A stretch of 64,000 nt of DNA, from positions 62,001 through 126,000 of the forward strand of contig NZ_LKKO01000002.1 in the NCBI RefSeq assembly GCF_001455965.1. Direction: 5' to 3'. Both the position numbers and the translations under genes were made by a program. This DNA is from Methylobacterium sp. GXS13. Lineage in GTDB: Bacteria; Pseudomonadota; Alphaproteobacteria; Rhizobiales; Beijerinckiaceae. Of the stretch, positions 39,198 through 46,710 are shown piece by piece (position 1 is the first letter of the stretch; the number at the start of each line of letters is the position of its first letter). Below the pieces are notes generated by a model, which made no database searches, was not told the origin of the DNA, and was given only the letters and a program-made list of their open reading frames with translations.

Positions 39198-39611
39198 ATG
39201 ACCTTCAAGACCCTGATCGCCGCCTCGGTCCTCGCCTTGTCCTTGCCGCTCGCGGCCCAGGCCCAGGGCACCATCCCGGGCGCCGAGCGCGGCGCGGCCG
39301 CCGGTAACGACGCGGCGGGCCCGATCGGCGGCATCGTTGGCGGCGCGGTCGGCGCGGCCACCGGCACGGTGGGCGGCATCCTCGGCGTCGACATGGCGCC
39401 GCGCTTCCGCAGCTACGTCCGCGAGCGCAACGTCCGCTCGTACGATTACGACGGCCGCGTCGCCGTCGGCTCCACCCTGCCGGCCTCCGGCGTCACCTAT
39501 TACGACGTCCCGACCGAGTACCGCGTGCAGCCGGGCTACCGCTATACCGTGGTGAACGACCGCCCGGTGCTGGTCGATCGCGGCCACCGGATCGTCGAGG
39601 TCATCGACTGA
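39198..39611 (+). CDS. DUF1236 exported protein
   Basis: A 137-residue periplasmic protein. A Sec signal peptide (residues 1-23, ending AAQAQG) precedes a Gly/Ala-rich middle, then the DUF1236 region with GRVAVGSTLPASGVTYYDVP and YRYTVVNDRPVLVDRGHRIV. Start at 39198 is preferred because GGAG lies nine bases upstream; an in-frame ATG at 39189 would add three residues. DUF1236 proteins are common and uncharacterised in Rhizobiales. It directly follows the sigma factor gene, suggesting stress-linked expression. Confidence 0.85.
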   Translation: MTFKTLIAASVLALSLPLAAQAQGTIPGAERGAAAGNDAAGPIGGIVGGAVGAATGTVGGILGVDMAPRFRSYVRERNVRSYDYDGRVAVGSTLPASGVTYYDVPTEYRVQPGYRYTVVNDRPVLVDRGHRIVEVID

Positions 39612-39641
39612 TCGCGCGGGCCGGTCCCGCACCGGCCCATC

Positions 39642-39669
39642 GGGCCCCGGAGCACCCGCTCCGGGGCCC
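39642..39669 (+). terminator. Probable intrinsic terminator of the DUF1236 gene
   Basis: A perfect 12-bp stem, GGGCCCCGGAGC at 39642-39653 pairing with GCTCCGGGGCCC at 39658-39669 around ACCC, sits 31 bases past the stop. The run after it (GTCCGTTGTGC) is poor in T, so termination strength is uncertain. Confidence 0.55.
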
Positions 39670-39748
39670 GTCCGTTGTGCGCCGCCAGCGGCTGCGCAAC
39701 GGTTCTGCGGCGAAGCCGTTGATCCGCCAACAGACCTGTGAGGCGACC

Positions 39749-40024
39749 ATGAGCCAGGATTCGAGCGACCCCGGCGCGACCCTGCCGGAACCGGTGCGCG
39801 ATCACCTCGGCCAGCAGCTGCGCGGCGTATTGCCCGTCGGCACCGACAAGCCCCGCTTCCTCGGGGACGATCCGGTGCCGGATGCGTTCGAGCCGCAGAT
39901 CCGCCGGCTCGAGACCCGGCTGAAGACCCACGAGGAGGGCACCGGCGCGGTGGGGCAAGCCCTCGACCAGATCCTGGACGCCCTCGGGGTAAAGCCGGAT
40001 GGCGACGACAAGCCCAAGCGCTGA
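39749..40024 (+). CDS. Small protein with a weak NepR-like motif
   Basis: A 91-residue acidic protein. Residues about 13-25, PVRDHLGQQLRGV, and later VPDAFEPQIRRLE resemble the HLGEHLRTV...P.RF...LEKLE pattern of the NepR-like segment in the sigma factor encoded 700 bases upstream, but the spacing is longer and several key positions differ. The C-terminus is amphipathic (AVGQALDQILDALG). ATG at 39749 has GAGG upstream. The function is unknown; a remote NepR homologue is possible. Its stop is three bases from the convergent mscL stop. Confidence 0.65.
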   Translation: MSQDSSDPGATLPEPVRDHLGQQLRGVLPVGTDKPRFLGDDPVPDAFEPQIRRLETRLKTHEEGTGAVGQALDQILDALGVKPDGDDKPKR

Positions 40025-40027
40025 GCC

Positions 40028-40456
40028 CTAAACCCGCGGCTTCACCGCCAGCAGATCGCGGATTTCTACCAGGAGCTTCACGTCCGCCGGGATCTCGGCC
40101 ACCGCCTCGGGCTTCTTCGCCTCGGCGTGCTGCAGCTTGTTCATGGCCCGGATCACCAGGAACAGCACGAAAGCGACGATCAGGAAATTGAGGGTCAGGG
40201 TCAGGAACTGGCCATAGCCCAGGACGGCGCCCTGCTTCTTGGCATCCGCGTAGGGCAGCCCAGCCTGTACCTTGGACGAGAGCGGGATGTAGTAGTTCGA
40301 GAAATCGAGCCCGCCGGTGAGCGCGCCGATCGCCGGCATGAACAGATCCTGCACGGCGGAATTGACGATCGCCCCGAAGGCGGCACCGATGATCACGCCG
40401 ACCGCGAGATCGACGACATTGCCGCGCAGCGCGAATTTCTTGAACTCTTCGAGCAT
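40028..40456 (-). CDS. mscL: Large-conductance mechanosensitive channel
   Basis: A 142-residue MscL, which opens under membrane tension to release solutes in osmotic downshock. The N-terminal [20 protein letters not shown] and the first helix [24 protein letters not shown] are highly conserved; the second helix is [24 protein letters not shown]-terminal cytoplasmic helical bundle segment follows. Length and topology are normal. It stands opposite the NepR-like small protein. Confidence 0.95.
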   Translation of the reverse strand: MLEEFKKFALRGNVVDLAVGVIIGAAFGAIVNSAVQDLFMPAIGALTGGLDFSNYYIPLSSKVQAGLPYADAKKQGAVLGYGQFLTLTLNFLIVAFVLFLVIRAMNKLQHAEAKKPEAVAEIPADVKLLVEIRDLLAVKPRV

Positions 40457-40528
40457 ACGCCGTCCCCCGCTAAGATCGTAAGGCGAACCTAGGCGAAGCG
40501 CCGGCGAAGGCCAGCGCCCCGGCCCGGT

Positions 40529-41368
40529 CTATCCCCCGCTGATCGCCGGCCCTGGCGGCTCCTCGATCAGGGTGGCCGCCTCGGCCTTGGCCCGGCGGCG
40601 ATACTGGGCCGCGACCACCGGGATGGTCAGCAGGTAGCCACCGCTCACCGCCACCAGGGCCTCGAACGGGTAGCTGATCAGGATGCCGAAGGCCGCGACC
40701 CCGAACAGGAAGATCGGTAGGACGAGGCTGCGCGGCACGCGCTTGCCCATGGTCTTGCCCGAGAAGGTCGGGACCGTGGAGACGACCAGCAGGGCGATGG
40801 CGAGCACGTAGATCAGGATCGCGGGGGCGGCCCAGCCCTCGGCGCCGAAGCCGAGGAAGTGCAGGTAGAGCGGCAGCATCGCGGTCAGCGCGCCGGCCGG
40901 CGCCGGCATGCCGACGAAGAAGTCCTTCTTCCAGTCCGGCCGGTTCGGGTCGTCCAGCATGGCGTTGAAGCGGGCGAGCCGCAGGGCCATGGCGATGGCG
41001 AAGATCAGCGCCACGATCCAGCCGGCGGATTTCAGGTGGAACAGCGCGAAGCCGTAGAGGATCAGCGCCGGGGCGCAGCCGAAATTCACGAAGTCGGCCA
41101 GCGAATCGAGCTCGGCCCCGAACCGGGACGTGCCCTTGAGCAGCCGCGCCACCCGGCCGTCGATGCCGTCGAGCACGCCGGCTGCCACCACGGCGATGAC
41201 GGCGGGCTCGAACTTGCCCTCGAAGGCCAGCCGAATCGCCGTCAGCCCGAGGCAGAGCGCCATCAGGGTGATCATGTTGGGCGCGATCATCCGGAACGGC
41301 ACCGGCTTGAAGCGGCGCGGGCGCGGCTCGTTCGGATCGGGCGCGAAGGGCGGGAACAGATCGTCCAT
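40529..41368 (-). CDS. pssA: CDP-diacylglycerol-serine O-phosphatidyltransferase
   Basis: A 279-residue CDP-alcohol phosphotransferase that makes phosphatidylserine from CDP-diacylglycerol and serine. The catalytic motif is complete: D70-G71-x2-A74-R75-x8-G84-x3-D88-x3-D92. About eight hydrophobic segments follow. A proline-rich N-terminus precedes the first helix. The gene lies 19 bases after the psd stop on the same strand, so the two successive phosphatidylethanolamine steps form an operon in the order psd-pssA. Confidence 0.92.
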   Translation of the reverse strand: MDDLFPPFAPDPNEPRPRRFKPVPFRMIAPNMITLMALCLGLTAIRLAFEGKFEPAVIAVVAAGVLDGIDGRVARLLKGTSRFGAELDSLADFVNFGCAPALILYGFALFHLKSAGWIVALIFAIAMALRLARFNAMLDDPNRPDWKKDFFVGMPAPAGALTAMLPLYLHFLGFGAEGWAAPAILIYVLAIALLVVSTVPTFSGKTMGKRVPRSLVLPIFLFGVAAFGILISYPFEALVAVSGGYLLTIPVVAAQYRRRAKAEAATLIEEPPGPAISGG

Positions 41369-41375
41369 GACTGTC

Positions 41376-41401
41376 TAGATCCGCTTGCTAGATCCGCTTG
41401 A
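41376..41401. repeat. 13-bp tandem duplication across the psd stop codon
   Basis: CTAGATCCGCTTG occurs twice in direct tandem. On the minus strand one copy encodes the last residues and stop of psd (KRI then TAG) and the second repeats the same bases in the 5' untranslated gap before pssA. It looks like a recent slippage or short duplication and slightly lengthens the psd-pssA spacer. Confidence 0.8.
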
Positions 41402-42098
41402 ACTGCCGCCCCGGGCCGCCGGCGAGGTCGGCCAGCACCGTCTCGCCGGCCACCGCCTTCTGGCCGAGCCCGACCAGCACGGTGGCGCCGGCCGGCAGGT
41501 AGACGTCGACCCGCGAGCCGAACCGGATCAGTCCGAACCGCTCGCCCACCGCCAGCGTGTCGCCGGCCGAGACGAACCCGACGATCCGCCGCGCCACCAG
41601 CCCGGCGATCTGCACGACGCCGACGCGCTTGGCCTGTCCGGCATGGCTGGTCTCGATGACCATGCCGTTGCGCTCGTTGTCGTCGCTGGCCTTATCGAGC
41701 TCGGCGTTGAGGAACAGGCCGGGCGTGTAGTGGATCTGGCCGATCCGACCGGAGACCGGCACCCGGTTCACGTGACAGTCGAACACGTTCATGAAAACCG
41801 AGACGCGTAAGGTGGGCACCTGCGGCAGGTCCAGCTCCGGGGGCGGCAGCACGGTGGCGATCAGGTTGACGCGCCCGTCCGCGGGCGAGACCACCAGCCC
41901 CTCGGCCACCGGGGTGATCCGCTCCGGGTCGCGGAAGAAGTAGCAGACCCAGAGGGTGAGGATCAGGAAGATCCAGCCGAAGAACTGCGAGAAGTAGCCG
42001 GCCAGCACCGTCAGCACGATGCCGATCAGGATGAAGGGATAGCCCTCCTTGTGGATCGGCACGAGCGTCCGGCGGATCGTCTCGATCAGGTCTGTCAT
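41388..42098 (-). CDS. psd: Phosphatidylserine decarboxylase proenzyme
   Basis: A 236-residue proenzyme of the short bacterial type. The self-cleavage site is Gly194-Ser195 in IRFGSRVDV; cleavage makes the small subunit with an N-terminal pyruvoyl group. Two hydrophobic helices occur near the N-terminus. [25 protein letters not shown] and other conserved blocks are present. It decarboxylates phosphatidylserine, made by PssA, to phosphatidylethanolamine at the inner membrane. The gene precedes pssA on the minus strand. Confidence 0.93.
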   Translation of the reverse strand: MTDLIETIRRTLVPIHKEGYPFILIGIVLTVLAGYFSQFFGWIFLILTLWVCYFFRDPERITPVAEGLVVSPADGRVNLIATVLPPPELDLPQVPTLRVSVFMNVFDCHVNRVPVSGRIGQIHYTPGLFLNAELDKASDDNERNGMVIETSHAGQAKRVGVVQIAGLVARRIVGFVSAGDTLAVGERFGLIRFGSRVDVYLPAGATVLVGLGQKAVAGETVLADLAGGPGRQFKRI

Positions 42099-42913
42099 TG
42101 TGTTCAGAACTCAGCGGTGCCGCGGGCGGACATGTCGGACGGGCGGATGGCAGCCCGCCGGGCGAACGTCAATGTTTCGGGTCTGCCGCGGTCTCTATCA
42201 GAGATGCGTCATCGTCCCCACCCGCCGTAAGGCGCCGGGGGCATGGCCCAAGAGACCCAGCACGAGGGACGCGGGACGCCGCGGGAACCCAGGTGTCGGC
42301 CAAGTACGCGCGGGATCCGATCCCCGCGGCGACCCGCGGCACCGACCGGGCATCGCCCCCGGCCGCTGCCGTCTTTCTCGTCGCGATGTCTTGTCAGCGC
42401 CCCGATCCTGCGACTCCAATGCCAGCGGTCACTGCCCATGGCGCCCAAGCCGCACGGCCAAGCCGCTTCGCAGCCGAGACGCCCCCGGAACCCGCATTCA
42501 CCGCCGTGGTCTTCCACCCGACCTCCGCCTCGTAGTGGGCGGGTCCGCAAGTTGCTCAGGGTCAGCCCAGACCCGGGTCGCCGCGGGAGCATTTTTCCGC
42601 CCCCGCCGGGCAAACTGCCGCCCGACCTCACGCCCGCATCCGAGACACGCCCCGCATCGGTTCGCCGCCCGGGGCGATGGCGGCTGAGAGCCACCGACGC
42701 GGGCACCGCCCCATCCCCCGAGCCCGCCGGTCAGCCCCCGGACGGACCCCCGAAGCGTGCCGCGGGATCGCGCCCGAAGCACCGAGGGACAGGTGACGGC
42801 TAATAAGCACAAAATAGGAACATTGTCAAGGGATGGGGGCGTGATATCTGCGATTGCGGCGCCTCCTGATACGTCCGATACCGGTCCCCTCGAAGGGCTG
42901 GCTGCGGCCTTCA
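42099..42913. other. Non-coding stretch with no recognisable gene
   Basis: More than 800 bases between psd and the next repeat hold only open frames with very high Arg, Pro and Ser, no ribosome-binding sites and no family motif. I take them as GC-rich spurious frames. An AT-richer patch near 42800-42850 (TAATAAGCACAAAATAGG) may hold a promoter for the gene at 43075. I see no RNA gene here. Confidence 0.55.
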
Positions 42914-43007
42914 CCGTCATTGCGAGCGTAGCGAAGCAACCCAGTTCAGCGCGCGATATCCGGAGGTCGCGTGTCCCTAGGTTGCTTCGCTGCGCTCGCA
43001 ATGACGG
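42914..43007. repeat. Inverted repeat (family C), CATTGCGAGCG type
   Basis: A 28-nt left arm at 42914-42941 (CCGTCATTGCGAGCGTAGCG then AAGCAACC) pairs with the right arm at 42980-43007 with one mismatch. The loop is 38 bases. Repeats with a TTGCGAGC...GAAGCAA core are widespread among bacteria and are thought to be non-autonomous palindromic elements. It sits about 70 bases upstream of the beta-hydroxyacid dehydrogenase start. Confidence 0.8.
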
Positions 43008-43074
43008 CAGGGGGCGGGGCCGTCCCAAATCGTGCCGCCGGCTCGATCGGTGGCCGCAAGGGGGGAGCCGTCTG

Positions 43075-43977
43075 GTGCAGAAACTCGCCATCCTTGGCCT
43101 CGGGGCCATGGGGCTGCCCATCGCCCGCAACCTGGCGGCCAAGCGCCTTTCCGAAGCGGAGACCCTCGTGGCGGTGGATGCCGACCCGGCCCGCCTTGCC
43201 GGGCTCGAGGGGCCGGGTCTCGTCGCGACGGCGGATCCGGCCGCCCTCGACGGGGCCGAGGTCCTGTTCCTGTGCCTGCCGAATGGCGACGTGGTCGAGG
43301 CGGCCCTGTTCGGCGGGGATCGCCTGGCCGAGCGGCTGGCGCCGGGGGCGATCGTGGTGGATCTCAGCACCATCGCGCATGCGAAGGCACTCGCCCTCGG
43401 CCGCGCCCTCGCGACGGTCGGGCGGCGTTTCGTCGATGCCCCGGTCTCCGGGGCGCCGGCCGGCGCCGAGGCCGGGACGCTCACGGTGATGTGCGGCGGC
43501 GACCCGGACCCCCCGGCGCCGGTCCGGCCGCTGCTGGAGCGGATCGGCACCAGCGTCCTGCATATGGGGCCGGCGGGCTCCGGCCAGCTCACCAAGACGA
43601 TCAACAACGTGCTCTACGACATCAATATCGCGGCGCTCGCCGAGGTGCTGCCGATGGCGGTGGCGATGGGGCTCGATCCCGAGCAGATCGCGCAGGTGGT
43701 CACCACCGGCACGAGCCGGAGCTACGCGTCGCAATACTTCGTGCCGCGCATCCTCCAGGGCCGCTTCGACGAGGGCTACCCGATGGGTGCGGCCTACAAG
43801 GACCTCGTCGCCGCGGCGGCGATCTCGGCCGAGGGCAACTATCCGATGCCGGTCACGGCCGCCGCCACCGCGACCTACCAGACCGCCCTGCGCCAGGGCC
43901 ACGGCGACCGGGACAAGGGCGCGATGGTGCTGCCGTTCGAGGGCCTGCTCGGGGTGACGGTCCGCTCCGGCGGGTGA
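43075..43977 (+). CDS. NAD(P)-dependent beta-hydroxyacid dehydrogenase family protein
   Basis: A 300-residue member of the 3-hydroxyisobutyrate dehydrogenase/tartronate semialdehyde reductase family. The Rossmann motif is LAILGLGAMGLPIARNLAAK; the substrate loop is VDAPVSGAPAGAEAGTLTVMCGG and the catalytic lysine is in GQLTKTINN. The substrate is not decidable from motifs alone. GTG at 43075 follows AAGGGGGGAG. It is convergent with the ABC ATPase gene, whose stop is 28 bases away, so it need not belong to that transporter. Confidence 0.85.
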   Translation: MQKLAILGLGAMGLPIARNLAAKRLSEAETLVAVDADPARLAGLEGPGLVATADPAALDGAEVLFLCLPNGDVVEAALFGGDRLAERLAPGAIVVDLSTIAHAKALALGRALATVGRRFVDAPVSGAPAGAEAGTLTVMCGGDPDPPAPVRPLLERIGTSVLHMGPAGSGQLTKTINNVLYDINIAALAEVLPMAVAMGLDPEQIAQVVTTGTSRSYASQYFVPRILQGRFDEGYPMGAAYKDLVAAAAISAEGNYPMPVTAAATATYQTALRQGHGDRDKGAMVLPFEGLLGVTVRSGG

Positions 43978-44005
43978 GCGAAGCGGCCGGGCTCCGAAAG
44001 GCCCG

Positions 44006-44800
44006 TCAATCCACCGCCGGGGCGTGCAATTCCGCGTCGGTGAAGCGGGCCTGCTCCTCCATGACGAGCTGGCCGAGCTCGCGCTTGATCGCGTTGAACT
44101 CGGCGCTGGCCGGGTCGCGGGGCCGGGGGATCGGCACGGTGACGTCGCGCTTGATGCGCCCGGGGCGGTAGGTCATCACCAGGATACGGTCGGCGAGGTA
44201 GATCGCCTCCTCGATCGAGTGGGTCACGAACACGATCGTCTTGCGGGAATCCGCCCAGATCCGGAGCAACTCGTCCTGCAGCGTGCGCCGCGTCAGGGCA
44301 TCGAGCGCCCCGAACGGCTCGTCCATCAGCATCACCGGCGGGTCAAGGGCGAGGATGCGGGCGATGGCCACGCGCTGGCGCATCCCGCCCGACAGGTCCT
44401 TCGGGTAGCGTGTGCGGAAATCCGAGAGGCCGAGCGTCGCGGTGATGCGGTCGACCGTCTCGTTGGCTTTCGCGCGCGGCACGCCCTTGATGTCGAGGCC
44501 GAAGCGGACGTTGTCCTCGACGCTCATCCACGGGAACAGGGCGTATTCCTGGAACACCATGCCCCGGTCCGGCCCGGGATCGACCACCGGCTTGCCGCCC
44601 ACCGTGATCGTGCCCGAGGTCAGCGGGCTGAAGCCCGCCATCGCGTTGAGCAGGGTGGACTTGCCGCAGCCCGAGGGGCCCAGCAGGCACAGGAACTGGC
44701 CCTCCGGCACCGTCGCCGAGATGTCCTGAAGGGCGGCGACGCCCGAGGCGCCGCTGCCGAACACCTTGACGGCGTTCACGACCACGATCTCTGCCGACAT
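44006..44800 (-). CDS. ABC transporter ATP-binding protein (nitrate/sulfonate/taurine type)
   Basis: A 264-residue ATPase of an importer. Walker A is GPSGCGKST, the Q-loop is VFQEYALFPW, the signature is LSGGMRQR, Walker B is VMLMDEPFGALD and the switch His is in VFVTHSIEEA. It belongs to the SsuB/TauB/NrtD group. ATG at 44800 is eight bases downstream of the permease stop. It is the last gene of an operon SBP-permease-ATPase on the minus strand. Confidence 0.9.
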   Translation of the reverse strand: MSAEIVVVNAVKVFGSGASGVAALQDISATVPEGQFLCLLGPSGCGKSTLLNAMAGFSPLTSGTITVGGKPVVDPGPDRGMVFQEYALFPWMSVEDNVRFGLDIKGVPRAKANETVDRITATLGLSDFRTRYPKDLSGGMRQRVAIARILALDPPVMLMDEPFGALDALTRRTLQDELLRIWADSRKTIVFVTHSIEEAIYLADRILVMTYRPGRIKRDVTVPIPRPRDPASAEFNAIKRELGQLVMEEQARFTDAELHAPAVD

Positions 44801-44808
44801 CGTCCGGG

Positions 44809-45618
44809 TTACCGCTCCAGGCCGCGATGCCAGCGCAGCAGGTGATCGTTGAGGCGGCTCATCGCCCCGTCGATGATCAGGCCGAGGATGCCGATCGTCA
44901 GCATGCCGCCGATGATCTTGTCCGACCACATGTATTCCCGGGCCTCGAGGATCCGGTAGCCGAGCCCGTCCGAGACCGCGATCATCTCGGCGACGATCAC
45001 CACGATGAAGGCGGTGCCGATGCCGATGCGCATGCCGGCGAGCACGAACGGGCTCGCGGCCGGCAGGATCACCCGGCGGAACATCGTCCAGGAGCCGGCG
45101 CCGAGGTTGCGGGCGGCGCGGATGTAGATCGAATCGACCTGGCGCACCCCCGCGATGGTGTTCACCAGGACCGGGAAGAAGGTGCCCAGCGCGATCAGGA
45201 ACAGGGCCGGCGGGTTGCCGAGCCCGAACCACACGATCGCCAGCGGGATGTAGGCGATCGGCGGGATCGGCCGCAGCACCTGGAGGAGCGGGTTGAACAG
45301 GGCGTAGAGCGCGTCGTTGGTGCCGAGCACCAGGCCGATCGGCACGGCGAGCCCGGCGCCGATCAGGAAGCCGGAGACCACCCGGGACAGGCTGGAGACC
45401 GCGTCGTGCGGCATCTCGCCGGAGAACAGCCAGGACAGGTAGCTCTCCTGGCCCGGATCGTATGGCAGGGCCGGCAGCAGGCCGGACCACCACTTCACCG
45501 CCACCGCGCTCGGCGGCGGCAGCACCACGGCCGAGACCAGGCCGGTGCGGCTCGCCAGCTCCCACAGGATCAGCAGCGCGACCGGGATCAGGACGCCGCG
45601 AAGGTCGCGCAGGGCCAT
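44809..45618 (-). CDS. ABC transporter permease (SsuC/TauC type)
   Basis: A 269-residue inner-membrane permease with about six hydrophobic segments. The EAA-like loop ARNLGAGSWTMFRRVILPAASPF contacts the ATPase. It begins RGVLIPVALLILWELASRTG. The start is four bases after the binding-protein gene's stop, indicating tight coupling. Substrate class (sulfonate, nitrate, taurine, or thiamine precursor) cannot be told from the permease. Confidence 0.9.
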   Translation of the reverse strand: MALRDLRGVLIPVALLILWELASRTGLVSAVVLPPPSAVAVKWWSGLLPALPYDPGQESYLSWLFSGEMPHDAVSSLSRVVSGFLIGAGLAVPIGLVLGTNDALYALFNPLLQVLRPIPPIAYIPLAIVWFGLGNPPALFLIALGTFFPVLVNTIAGVRQVDSIYIRAARNLGAGSWTMFRRVILPAASPFVLAGMRIGIGTAFIVVIVAEMIAVSDGLGYRILEAREYMWSDKIIGGMLTIGILGLIIDGAMSRLNDHLLRWHRGLER

Positions 45619-45622
45619 CGGA

Positions 45623-46597
45623 TCACTCGACCTTCAGGTCGGCCTTGGCCTTCTCGAGCAGGTCGAGCTTGACCCACTCGGCATCGCTCTTGGGCGGGTT
45701 CTGCATCTTCCCCAGCCCGTACTTCACCATGTAGTCGGTGGTGACCTGCATATGGCCCGCCGGCATGGCGTAAGTGTAGCTCGCGTTGGCCATGCCATCG
45801 CGAAAATCCTGGCTCGTGAGCTGGCCCTTGAAGACCTGCTCGCGGACGTATTTCTCGGCGAGCGCCGGGTCGTCGATGAAGGCCTTGGTGGCGGCCACGA
45901 ACAGGCGCAGCACCTTGGCGGCCACCTCCGGCCGCTCGGTGTACATCTTCTCGGTCATCACCAGCGGCCGCACCGGCTTGCCGATCGGGGTGTCGTAGGG
46001 CTTGACCAGCTCGACGCCCCAGCCGGCGCTGATCGCCTGGGTCGATTGCGGCTCCGACTGGCAGATCACGTCGACGTATTTCTGCCCCAGCGCCTGGTTC
46101 AGGTCGGCGTAGTTGTTGAAGTAGGTCAGCTGCACGTCCTTGCCGGGACGCTCGGACCAGGTGAGGCCGTGCTTGTCGAGCTCGGCCAGCAGCATCAGGT
46201 CCTGCGTGCCGCCGCGGACGGTGGCGACCTTGAGGCCCTTCAGGTCGGCCGCGCTCTTGGCCGGCAGGTCCGGCCGCTTGAGGATGCGCACGCCGCCATC
46301 GGCGAAGCCCGCGACCACCACCAGCTTCACGCCGTTGCCGCGCGCAGCGACCGCGCCGTCGCCCCCCGAGGCCGCGATGTCGATCTGGTCCACGGCCATC
46401 GCCGGGTAGATGTCGGCGCCCTTGGCGAACTGGCGCTCGTCGATCTTCAGGCCGTATTTCGGGGCGATCTCCTTCATGTAGGAGATGGCGCCGTAATGGG
46501 CGAATTTCAGGTTGCCGAGCCGGACGACGTCCTCGGCCCGGACGGTCCCGCCGAGGGCGACCAGCATGGCGCCGGCCGCGATCAGGCCCTTCAACAT
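45623..46597 (-). CDS. ABC transporter substrate-binding protein (SsuA/NitT-type)
   Basis: A 324-residue periplasmic protein with a signal peptide (residues about 1-21, ending TVRAED). NLKFAHYGAISYMKEIAPKYG and VATVRGGTQDLMLLAELDKHG are typical of the NitT/TauT/SsuA binding fold. ATG at 46597 follows GGGGGAGA. First gene of the three-gene importer. No neighbouring desulfonase or nitrile gene helps define the ligand. Confidence 0.88.
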   Translation of the reverse strand: MLKGLIAAGAMLVALGGTVRAEDVVRLGNLKFAHYGAISYMKEIAPKYGLKIDERQFAKGADIYPAMAVDQIDIAASGGDGAVAARGNGVKLVVVAGFADGGVRILKRPDLPAKSAADLKGLKVATVRGGTQDLMLLAELDKHGLTWSERPGKDVQLTYFNNYADLNQALGQKYVDVICQSEPQSTQAISAGWGVELVKPYDTPIGKPVRPLVMTEKMYTERPEVAAKVLRLFVAATKAFIDDPALAEKYVREQVFKGQLTSQDFRDGMANASYTYAMPAGHMQVTTDYMVKYGLGKMQNPPKSDAEWVKLDLLEKAKADLKVE

Positions 46598-46710
46598 CGA
46601 TGTCTCCCCCGACCGGACGGCGTGAGCCGATTCGCAGCGCGGCCTTCGTGATGGGCCGTTCAGCGCAGTATAACGAATACAGCCGCAGAAGTAATCCGCC
46701 TCCCTGTGCA

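Noticed and set aside
39180..39200. GGAAC before the DUF1236 gene as a sigma-EcfG promoter
   Set aside because: No CGTT follows at the proper spacing and the motif lies within a few bases of the start codon.
42243..42803. A 186-codon open frame in the psd-downstream gap
   Set aside because: Arg/Pro/Ser-rich, no ribosome-binding site, no motif. It looks like GC-rich chance coding.
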